From: Mycobacterium sp. E183
GTDB lineage: Bacteria; Actinomycetota; Actinomycetes; Mycobacteriales; Mycobacteriaceae
Assembly (NCBI RefSeq): GCF_001667735.1
Contig: NZ_LZJN01000105.1
Coordinates: 1-64,000, forward strand
Length of the DNA stretch: 64,000 nt
Direction: 5' to 3'
A model generated the notes under the pieces. That model worked only from the letters and a program-made list of their open reading frames with translations, was not told where the DNA came from and made no database searches. Position numbers and translations under genes: made by a program. Every line of letters starts with the position of its first letter. Position 1 is the stretch's first letter. This document shows, piece after piece, positions 57,514 through 64,000 of the stretch.

Positions 57514-59246
57514 TCCGCACCTGGTTGGGGCTGGTGCCCGCGGATCGCCGGGCCGGGGTCATCGCCTACGCCGCGCTCGCGTTGCTGTCCGTAGTGGTGC
57601 GGGCGGCGGCCACCGTGCTGCTGGTGCCGTTGGTGGGCGCCCTGTTCGACAACCCGCACCGCGCGCTCGGGTGGCTCGCCTGGCTCACGGCCGCCACCGT
57701 CGTCGGATGGGTGATCGACACCGCGACCGCGCGCATCGGCTTCGATCTCGGGTTCGCCGTCCTCGACCACAGCCAGCACGACGTCGCGGACCGGCTGCCC
57801 GGCATGCGGCTGGACTGGTTCACCGCCGAGCACACCGCGACGGCGCGCCAGGCCATCGCCGCCACCGGGCCGGAACTGGTCGGCCTGGTCGTCAACCTGC
57901 TGACGCCGCTGATCTCCGCCATCCTGCTGCCCGCCGCCATCGCGGTCGCCCTACTCCCGATCTCGTGGCAGCTCGGCGCGGCCGCGCTCGGCGGCGTGCC
58001 GCTGCTCTTGGGTGCGCTGTGGGCCTCAGCGCGACTGACGCGGCGCGCCGACGCCGCAGCCGACGAAGCCAACGGCGGGCTCACCGAGCGGATCATCGAA
58101 TTCGCCCGCACCCAGCAGGCGCTGCGGGCCGCACGGCGGGTCGAACCGGCGCGCAGCCTGGTCGGCGACGCGCTCGCCGCGCAACACGGGGCGTCCATGC
58201 GCTTGCTGTCCATGCAGGTCCCGGGTCAGCTGCTGTTCAGCCTGGCCAGCCAGCTGTCGCTCATCCTGCTGGCGGGGGCGACCGCGGCGCTGACGGTCGA
58301 CAGGGCCCTCTCAGTGCCCGAGGCCATCGCCTTGATCGTCGTCATCGTGCGCTACCTCGAACCGTTCACCACGATCAGCGAATTGGCGCCGGCCCTGGAG
58401 AGCACCCGCGCGACGCTCGACCGCATCCGGTCGGTGCTCACGGCGCCACTGATGAGCTCCGGGCCCGCCACGCTGCCCGTCACCGCGGCGGCGCCCCGCA
58501 TCGAGTTCGACGACGTCGAGTTTCGGTATGGCGATGCGACCGCGCCGGTGCTCGACGGGGTGAGCTTCACCCTGGCGCCGGGCAGCACGACGGCGATCGT
58601 CGGCCCGTCCGGATCGGGGAAGAGCACCATCCTGGCGCTGATCGCCGGACTGCACGAACCGACCCGCGGCCGGGTCCTGATCGACGGCGTCGACGCGGCG
58701 ACGCTGGACGCCGAGACCCGCCGGGCGGCGAGCAGCGTCGTGTTCCAGCATCCCTACCTGTTCCACGGGTCGATCCGGGACAACGTGTCCGCCGGCGACC
58801 CCGGCGCCGGCGATGACCGCTTCAAGCGGGCCGTGACCCTCGCCCGCGTCGACGAACTCATCGGCCGGTTGCCCGAGGGCGCCGACACGATCGTCGGCGA
58901 AGCCGGCTCGGCGCTGTCCGGGGGCGAACGCCAGCGGGTCAGCATCGCGCGGGCGCTGCTCAAGCCGGCCCCGATATTGCTGGTCGACGAGGCGACCAGC
59001 GCTTTGGACACCGAGAACGAGGCCGCGGTGGTCGACGCGCTGACACTCGATCCGCGGGCGCGCACCCAGGTGATCGTCGCGCACCGGCTGGCCAGCATCA
59101 GTCACGCCGACCGTGTCCTGTTCCTGGACGACGGTCGAGTGGTCGAGGACGGAACTGTCGGCGAATTGCTCGCGGCGGGTGGACGTTTCGACGAGTTCTG
59201 GCGCCAGCAGCACGAGGCCGCCGAATGGCGCATTCTCGCCGACTAA
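57510..59246 (+). CDS. irtB: Siderophore ABC transporter IrtB
   Basis: Second half-transporter of the IrtAB heterodimer. 578 residues: six membrane helices (1-310), then a nucleotide-binding domain with [33 protein letters not shown] and VIVAHRLA. It lacks the reductase domain of IrtA. It overlaps irtA by 4 nt (ATGA), so the two halves are made in equal amounts from one iron-repressed message. Confidence 0.96.
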   Translation: MIRTWLGLVPADRRAGVIAYAALALLSVVVRAAATVLLVPLVGALFDNPHRALGWLAWLTAATVVGWVIDTATARIGFDLGFAVLDHSQHDVADRLPGMRLDWFTAEHTATARQAIAATGPELVGLVVNLLTPLISAILLPAAIAVALLPISWQLGAAALGGVPLLLGALWASARLTRRADAAADEANGGLTERIIEFARTQQALRAARRVEPARSLVGDALAAQHGASMRLLSMQVPGQLLFSLASQLSLILLAGATAALTVDRALSVPEAIALIVVIVRYLEPFTTISELAPALESTRATLDRIRSVLTAPLMSSGPATLPVTAAAPRIEFDDVEFRYGDATAPVLDGVSFTLAPGSTTAIVGPSGSGKSTILALIAGLHEPTRGRVLIDGVDAATLDAETRRAASSVVFQHPYLFHGSIRDNVSAGDPGAGDDRFKRAVTLARVDELIGRLPEGADTIVGEAGSALSGGERQRVSIARALLKPAPILLVDEATSALDTENEAAVVDALTLDPRARTQVIVAHRLASISHADRVLFLDDGRVVEDGTVGELLAAGGRFDEFWRQQHEAAEWRILAD

Positions 59247-59259
59247 TGTGAAGCAGTTG

Positions 59260-59276
59260 ACCGCAACTCTTGCGGT
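59260..59276 (+). terminator. Hairpin after irtB
   Basis: accgcaa (59260-59266) pairs with ttgcggt (59270-59276) around ctc. It stands 13 nt after the irtB stop and may end the irtAB transcript; there is no T tract. Confidence 0.45.
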
Positions 59277-59333
59277 ATGCCTTACAGTTTGTCAGTCGGA
59301 CGGGGCCGTCCGGGTACAGGAGGCGCGCTGTTC

Positions 59334-60410
59334 ATGAGTGCTGTGGTGTCGATTCCGCGGTATCCCGCCGACGTAACCCCGCAATGGTTATCGGCCGCGC
59401 TGAGCGGACGCGGCACCCCCGTCGAGGTCACCGACGTGGACGTGACCCCGATCGGCACGGGGCAGACCGGCGCGACCTATCGGGTGACCGCCCGCTACGC
59501 GACCGAGGCTGTCGACCTTCCGCAAACGTTCGTGATCAAGCTGCCGTCGCAGAACGACACCGTGCGTGACCGGGTCGTCCTCGGATATCGCAGCGAGTGC
59601 GCGTTCTATTCGTCCGTGGCGGAGCGGGTGCAGGTGCCGACGCCGCAGTGCTTCTATTCCGAGATCACCGACGACGCAATGGACTTCGCGTTGCTGCTCG
59701 CCGATCAGGCGCCGGCCGTGCAGGGCGATCAGCTCGCCGGCTGCGGTGAAGCCGAAGCGCGACTCGCGGTCACCGCCCTGGCCGGCCTGCACGCGCCCAG
59801 CTGGTGCGATCCATTCTGGCTCGATTTCCCGGGCATCGCCTTCGGCAGGCCGGACGAGGCCGGCGCCGGCGGCATGGGCGAGGTGGCGAAGATGAGCGCC
59901 GACATCACGCTCGACAAGCTCGGCGACCGGATGAGCGCCGACGACCGCGAGACCTTCAGCGCGGCAATGGGTCTGGTGACGCCGTGGTTGCTGTCCGAGT
60001 ACGACCGGTTCGCCCTGCTGCACGGCGACTACCGCCTGGACAACCTGCTGTTCGACCCGGACCGGACCCGGGTCAGCGTGGTCGACTGGCAGACGCTCGG
60101 CGTCGGGCTGCCGGCCCGGGATCTGGCCTATTTCACCGCGACCAGCCTCAATCCGCAGCTGCGCGCGACCATCGAAGAAGAGCTCGTGGGTGACTATCAT
60201 CGCGCGCTGGCGGCCGGCGGCGTCACCGGCTACGACCGCGAAACATGTTGGCGCGACTACCGGCTCGGGGTCCTGCAGGCGCCGCTGATCTCGGCGCTGG
60301 GTTTTGCCTTCGCCGCCGCTACCGAGCGGGGCGACGACATGGTGCTGGCCATGCTCGCCCGAGGGTGTCAAGCGATCCGCGAGCTGGGAACGCTGGACCT
60401 GATCGGCTGA
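59334..60410 (+). CDS. APH-fold small-molecule kinase (phosphotransferase)
   Basis: 358 residues from ATG 59334, with AGGAGG 12 nt upstream. The aminoglycoside-kinase fold is evident: ATP-gripping FVIKLPSQ, the catalytic loop LLHGDYRLDNLLFDP and the metal-binding VSVVDWQTLGVGLPARDLAY. This version (COG3173 type) is the one fused to acyl-CoA dehydrogenase in ACAD10/ACAD11. An acyl-CoA dehydrogenase gene lies 1.3 kb away. It is therefore more likely a metabolic kinase than an antibiotic-resistance enzyme; the substrate is unknown. Confidence 0.87.
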   Translation: MSAVVSIPRYPADVTPQWLSAALSGRGTPVEVTDVDVTPIGTGQTGATYRVTARYATEAVDLPQTFVIKLPSQNDTVRDRVVLGYRSECAFYSSVAERVQVPTPQCFYSEITDDAMDFALLLADQAPAVQGDQLAGCGEAEARLAVTALAGLHAPSWCDPFWLDFPGIAFGRPDEAGAGGMGEVAKMSADITLDKLGDRMSADDRETFSAAMGLVTPWLLSEYDRFALLHGDYRLDNLLFDPDRTRVSVVDWQTLGVGLPARDLAYFTATSLNPQLRATIEEELVGDYHRALAAGGVTGYDRETCWRDYRLGVLQAPLISALGFAFAAATERGDDMVLAMLARGCQAIRELGTLDLIG

Positions 60411-60415
60411 GACCT

Positions 60416-60844
60416 CTACAGGTCGCCGGTGAAGTCCGCGCTGAGCCAGCGGTCGGGGCGAATGGTGAACATCACCTCTTCCACGCCCTCCATGCTTTGG
60501 ACGAAGGCGCGGCCGCCCTCCTCGCCGAGGTAGCGGATGGCGACTGACTCCTGCACGTCGGTGGGTGCGGGCTTGGCGGTGTCGACAATGGAGCCCTCGA
60601 CCACCACATATTGATACGGCGGTTCCTCGCGCTGGACCACCAGCGTCACCTTGCCCGCCCGCTCGATGAGCCGCGCCTTGCGGCTGGACGCCCCGGTCAT
60701 GATGCGGATGTTCCCACCCGGGGTGTAGTCGTACCAGATGGGAACGCTGGCCGGCGGCCGGCCGTCGGCGGCGTCGACGGACAGGACCGCGACATGCAAG
60801 CCGGCCAAAAATTCCTGACGTTCGCTCTCGGTGAAGTGCCTCAT
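60416..60844 (-). CDS. PPOX-fold flavin/F420-type oxidoreductase-like protein
   Basis: 142 residues, split-barrel pyridoxamine-phosphate-oxidase-like fold: HVAVLSVDAADGRPPASVPI, RIMTGASSRKARLIERAG and VVVEGSIVDTA. Such proteins bind FMN or F420, and many in mycobacteria are F420-dependent reductases; the cofactor here is not certain. GGAGGCGAC precedes the ATG. It is the last gene of the ACAD-SDR-PPOX unit and converges with the kinase gene across 5 nt. Confidence 0.82.
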   Translation of the reverse strand: MRHFTESERQEFLAGLHVAVLSVDAADGRPPASVPIWYDYTPGGNIRIMTGASSRKARLIERAGKVTLVVQREEPPYQYVVVEGSIVDTAKPAPTDVQESVAIRYLGEEGGRAFVQSMEGVEEVMFTIRPDRWLSADFTGDL

Positions 60845-60892
60845 GTCGCCTCCAAGCCAAAAAGCCCGGTCATCTATTCCCCCCGGAACCGC

Positions 60893-61714
60893 TCAGTATT
60901 GCGTCGAGCCCTGATCGACCGGAATCCGGGCGGCGGTGATCTTGCGCGACTCGTCGCTGGCGAGCCAGCACACGGTGTCGGCGATCTCCTCGGGCTCGGC
61001 CATCCAGTCGGGCAGGAACGGCGTGAGCACGTTGGACAACTGCGGGTTGGTCTCCATGGCTTTGCCCACCGCGACGGCCATGTCGACCGAGCCCATCGGC
61101 GTGTTCACCGGCCCGGGATGCACGCTGTTGACCCGGATCGAATGCTTGCCCAGTTCGGCGGCGAAGGCCCGGGCCATCCCGGTGACGGCGTGCTTGCTGG
61201 CGGTGTAGTGCACCATGAACGGCTGCATCTTCATGCCGGCCGCGGAACTGATCAGGATGATCGAGCCGCCGCGACCGCCTTCGATGATCTTGTCCGCGCC
61301 GGCCATCACGGTGTTCCAGGTGCCGGTCACGTTGATGTCCATGACGGCGCGGAAGTCCTCGGGTGTGATCTCGTTCCAGGCCTGCGGCGCCGCGACGCCG
61401 GCGTTGGCGACGATGATGTCCAACCGCCCGAGCGCGGCGACGCCGTCGTCGACCGCCTCGCGGAGCGCCTCGAAGTCGCGGGTGTCCACGATCGACGCGA
61501 TGATCCGCCGGTTGGTCTCTTCGACCAGGCGAACGGTCTCGTCAAGGTCGTCGGGAGTCGCGGGGTCGTAGGGTACGCAGGACGGCAGCTTGCCGGCGAT
61601 GTCGACGCCGATGATGTCGGCGCCCTCCCGCGCCAGCCGGACCGCGTGCGCCCGCCCCTGGCCGCGGGCGGCCCCGGTGATGAACGCGACCCTGCCTTCG
61701 AGCTTGCCTGCCAT
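60893..61714 (-). CDS. Mycofactocin-type SDR oxidoreductase
   Basis: 273 residues, short-chain dehydrogenase. It has an NAD-binding motif FITGAARGQGRAHAVRLA and a catalytic Ser in ILISSAAGM with Y/K in HYTASKHAV. The GQGRAHA signature and the long insert after the second strand (KLPSCVPYDPATPDDL) are typical of SDRs that hold NAD tightly and pass electrons to mycofactocin. Substrates are usually alcohols. Its ATG overlaps the ACAD stop (TAATG). Confidence 0.88.
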   Translation of the reverse strand: MAGKLEGRVAFITGAARGQGRAHAVRLAREGADIIGVDIAGKLPSCVPYDPATPDDLDETVRLVEETNRRIIASIVDTRDFEALREAVDDGVAALGRLDIIVANAGVAAPQAWNEITPEDFRAVMDINVTGTWNTVMAGADKIIEGGRGGSIILISSAAGMKMQPFMVHYTASKHAVTGMARAFAAELGKHSIRVNSVHPGPVNTPMGSVDMAVAVGKAMETNPQLSNVLTPFLPDWMAEPEEIADTVCWLASDESRKITAARIPVDQGSTQY

Positions 61715-62907
61715 TAACGCTCCTTCGTTGTGGTCGTGCGCTGCGCCGCTTTGACGAGATTGGATCCGATGATCAGCCGCTGAATCTCGCTGGTGCCCTC
61801 GTAGAGCCGCAGCAACCGCACATCACGGTAGATGCGCTCGACCGGGACGCCATGCATGTAACCGCTGCCGCCGTGCACCTGCACCGCGAGATCGGCCACG
61901 TTACCTGCCATTTCGGTGCAGAACAGCTTGGCCGCCGACGGCGCGACCCTGCGGTCTTCCCCGGAGACCCAGAGTCGCGCGGCCTCGCGCACCAGCGCGC
62001 GGCCGGCGAGCACCCCGGTCTGTTGGTCGGCGATCATCGCCTGGACCAACTGGAACTGTCCGATCGGCGTGCCGCCCTGTGTCGCGGTGGCGGCGTAGGA
62101 GACGGATTCATCGAGCGCGCGTTGCGCGGCGCCCACCGCGAGGGCGGCGATGTGGACCCGGCCCCGTGCCAGCGAGGTCATCGCGGCCCGATAGCCGATG
62201 TCTTCGCTGCCGCCGATCAGTGCGCCGCCCTCGACCCGGACGTCGTTGAAGCCGACGTCCGCGGTCCACGCGCCTTCCTGACCCATCTTGGCGTCCTTGC
62301 TGCCGACTTCGACGCCCGGCGCGTCCGCGGGGACCAGGAATACGGCGATCCCGGGACCCTGGTCGTCGGCCGGCCGGGTGCGCGCGAACACCACGAACAG
62401 GTCGGCCACGGGCGCATTGGTGATGAAGCGCTTCTGCCCGGAGATAATCCAATCACCTTGCTCGCGAACGGCTTTGGTTCGCAGTCCGGCCGGGTTCGAT
62501 CCGGCCCCCGGCTCGGTCAACGCAAAGGATGCGACGACGTCGCCCGACGCCATCGATTCCAGCCAGCGGGATTTCTGCTCGTCCGTGCCGAAGCCGACCA
62601 GGACCTGGCCGGCGATGCCGTTGTTGGTGCCGAACATCGAGCGCAGTGCCAGCGAGGTGTAACCCAATTCCATCGCCAACTCGACGTCTTGCATCAGGTT
62701 CAGGCCGAGGCCGCCCCACCGCTGCGGGATCGCGTACCCGAATAGCCCCATCTTCTTGGCCTGGTCACGTAGGTCGTCGGGCACCCGATCCTCGGTGAGG
62801 ATCTCCTGTTCGCGTGGGACCACGGCCGTGCGGACGAAGTGACGGGTCTGGGCGAGGATCTCCCGAAAATCGTCGTCGGAGACCTCGGGTTGTTCGGCGG
62901 TGGTCAT
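61714..62907 (-). CDS. Acyl-CoA dehydrogenase
   Basis: 397 residues, FAD-dependent alpha,beta-dehydrogenation of acyl-CoA. It has a FAD/substrate segment FALTEPGAGSNPAGL, WIISGQKRFITNA, and the catalytic Glu in LLRLYEGTSEIQRLIIG. AGGAGCATCCGACC precedes the ATG. First gene of a minus-strand unit with the SDR and PPOX genes. It is not in the corresponding place in M. tuberculosis. Confidence 0.93.
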   Translation of the reverse strand: MTTAEQPEVSDDDFREILAQTRHFVRTAVVPREQEILTEDRVPDDLRDQAKKMGLFGYAIPQRWGGLGLNLMQDVELAMELGYTSLALRSMFGTNNGIAGQVLVGFGTDEQKSRWLESMASGDVVASFALTEPGAGSNPAGLRTKAVREQGDWIISGQKRFITNAPVADLFVVFARTRPADDQGPGIAVFLVPADAPGVEVGSKDAKMGQEGAWTADVGFNDVRVEGGALIGGSEDIGYRAAMTSLARGRVHIAALAVGAAQRALDESVSYAATATQGGTPIGQFQLVQAMIADQQTGVLAGRALVREAARLWVSGEDRRVAPSAAKLFCTEMAGNVADLAVQVHGGSGYMHGVPVERIYRDVRLLRLYEGTSEIQRLIIGSNLVKAAQRTTTTKER

Positions 62908-63080
62908 GGTCGGATGCTCCTACTTTGGCACCTCGTTGGTGGCGGACAACTCAGCCGCGAGCGGCCGGCGAGTGTGACGGCCCGGATAGGGAACCCGGCA
63001 CCGGAGCAGATCCTATATGAAATATGATATTCGACTGCCGGGGCGTCCCGGGGACCAAAGCAGAGGGAGGCGGGAATCAG
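62908..63080. promoter_or_regulatory. Divergent promoter region with AT-rich island
   Basis: 173 nt between the acyl-CoA dehydrogenase and fabG2 genes. tcctatatgaaatatgatat (63011-63030) is strikingly AT-rich. TATGAT (63023-63028) is a good -10 for fabG2, and the other strand offers TATCAT or TATAGG for the divergent unit. Likely operator region; no clear palindrome was identified. Confidence 0.45.
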
Positions 63081-63821
63081 GTGTCGATGCTGACAGGTCA
63101 GACCGCGGTAATCACCGGCGGCGCGCAGGGCCTGGGTCTGGCCATCGCGGAACGCTTTGTCGCCGAGGGGGCACGAGTTGTGCTGGGCGACGTGAATCTC
63201 GAAGAAACCCAGGTCGTGGCGAAGCAGTTGGGCGGCGACGACGTCGCGGTGGCGGTCCGATGCGATGTGACGCAGGCGTCCGACGTCGAGACCCTGATCC
63301 AGACCGCCGTCGAGCGTTTCGGCGGCCTGGACATCATGGTGAACAACGCCGGGATCACCCGGGACGCGACGATGCGCAAGATGACCGAGGAGCAGTTCGA
63401 CCAGGTCATCGCCGTGCATCTGAAGGGAACCTGGAACGGTACCCGGTTGGCCGCCGCCGTCATGCGGGAGAACAAGCGGGGCGTCATCATCAACATGTCC
63501 TCGGTGTCGGGGAAGGTCGGCATGGTCGGCCAGACCAACTACTCGGCCGCCAAGGCGGGCATCGTCGGAATGACCAAGGCGGCCGCCAAAGAGTTGGCCT
63601 ACCTGGGCGTCCGGGTGAACGCGATCGCCCCCGGTTTGATCCGCTCCGCGATGACCGAGGCTATGCCGCAGCGCATTTGGGATTCCAAGGTCGCCGAGGT
63701 GCCGATGGGTCGGGCCGGCGAACCGAGTGAAGTCGCCAGCGTGGCGCTGTTCCTGGCTTCCGACCTGTCCTCGTACATGACCGGGACCGTCATGGAGATC
63801 ACCGGCGGCCGGCATCTATGA
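63081..63821 (+). CDS. fabG2: 3-oxoacyl-ACP reductase-like SDR
   Basis: 246 residues, NADP-type [32 protein letters not shown], catalytic Ser in [12 protein letters not shown] and Y/K in [11 protein letters not shown]. Closely resembles Rv1350 (FabG2). GTG 63081 is chosen because GAGGGAGG lies 10 nt upstream; ATG 63087 is the alternative. It overlaps the following thiolase by 4 nt (ATGA), hinting at a role in acyl-CoA rather than ACP chemistry. Confidence 0.93.
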   Translation: MSMLTGQTAVITGGAQGLGLAIAERFVAEGARVVLGDVNLEETQVVAKQLGGDDVAVAVRCDVTQASDVETLIQTAVERFGGLDIMVNNAGITRDATMRKMTEEQFDQVIAVHLKGTWNGTRLAAAVMRENKRGVIINMSSVSGKVGMVGQTNYSAAKAGIVGMTKAAAKELAYLGVRVNAIAPGLIRSAMTEAMPQRIWDSKVAEVPMGRAGEPSEVASVALFLASDLSSYMTGTVMEITGGRHL

Positions 63822-64000
63822 GCGCGATGCGCGAGACGGTCATCTGTGAACCCGTCCGGACCCCGATCGGCCGCTACGGCGGGGTGTTCAAGTCGCTGAC
63901 CGCCGTGGACCTGGGGGTCGCCGCGCTGAAGGGCCTCCTCGAACGAACCGGGATCTCGCCCGACGCGGTGCAGGACGTCATCCTCGGCCACTGCTATCCG
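63818..64000 (+). CDS. Thiolase family protein, 3' end outside window
   Basis: 61 residues are visible from ATG 63818. The start [20 protein letters not shown] and [12 protein letters not shown] are the N-terminal substrate loop and first strand of acetyl-CoA acetyltransferases. Catalytic residues lie beyond the window. It is coupled to fabG2, so together with the acyl-CoA dehydrogenase nearby the block covers several beta-oxidation steps. Confidence 0.85.
   Translation, partial: MSAMRETVICEPVRTPIGRYGGVFKSLTAVDLGVAALKGLLERTGISPDAVQDVILGHCYP

Noticed and set aside
59334..60410. APH-fold gene as an aminoglycoside resistance determinant
   Set aside because: The sequence type and lipid-metabolism neighbours point to a metabolic kinase; no resistance-gene context or mobile element is present.

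Overview
The window is chromosomal DNA of a slow-growing Mycobacterium. It is very GC-rich, has a mycobacterial F1Fo-ATPase operon with a b-delta fusion subunit, a MurA with Asp in place of the active-site Cys, NucS, IrtAB, and a gene order that follows the M. tuberculosis Rv1294-Rv1350 stretch almost gene by gene. The 16S rRNA has the short form of helix 18 that I associate with the M. simiae group rather than the long form of most slow growers, so an M. simiae-complex-like species is my best guess (low confidence at species level). Start and stop positions below were chosen by reading frame, ribosome-binding sites, overlaps and remembered mycobacterial homologues; no database search was run.

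Layout. 1-3265: threonine operon thrA(hom, 5' cut by the window)-thrC-thrB. 3291-5813: rho with a long leader, then rpmE. 5912-9740: prfA-prmC-sua5-wecA, overlapping or closely spaced. 9959-18419: the whole ATP synthase operon (atpI-like, B, E, F, H, A, G, D, C) plus a DUF2550 gene. 18434-20442: divergent cobalamin adenosyltransferase and murA. 20443-25963: one rRNA operon (two promoters, leader, 16S, spacer without tRNA, 23S, 5S, strong terminator). 25987-28971: alkylation repair (alkA, ogt) and a LysR regulator divergent from an MFS exporter. 30294-36251: lipoprotein, adenylate cyclase, nucS, a small zinc-ribbon-like gene, methylmalonyl-CoA epimerase, fadA4, a thioredoxin-fold protein. 36314-43618: glgB-glgE divergent from glgP (alpha-glucan metabolism). 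43621-53783: dinG, pncB, clpS, DUF2017, S58 peptidase, rhomboid, murI, a 54-bp tandem repeat, a cAMP phosphodiesterase, rph, rdgB, two small membrane proteins. 53881-64000: tRNA-Leu(TAG), two small genes, the iron-regulated siderophore transporter irtA-irtB, then an APH-type kinase, a PPOX protein, a mycofactocin-type SDR and an acyl-CoA dehydrogenase, fabG2 and the start of a thiolase.

Most of the window is core genome, and the differences from M. tuberculosis stand out: (i) a three-copy 54-bp repeat between murI and the phosphodiesterase gene that forms an open frame overlapping both neighbours' stop and start codons; (ii) a repeat-like insertion that seems to have displaced the start of rdgB; (iii) no mec-cysO-cysM between the S58 peptidase and rhomboid genes; (iv) no mbtL-M-N-K beside irtAB; (v) a lipid-catabolic block with a separate kinase and acyl-CoA dehydrogenase inserted between irtB and fabG2, resembling a split ACAD10/11-type 4-hydroxyacid pathway; (vi) a single adenylate cyclase where M. 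tuberculosis has three; and (vii) many genes with a TANNNT box 6-7 nt before the start codon and no ribosome-binding site, which predicts leaderless mRNAs. No CRISPR array, prophage, transposase or PE/PPE gene was found.
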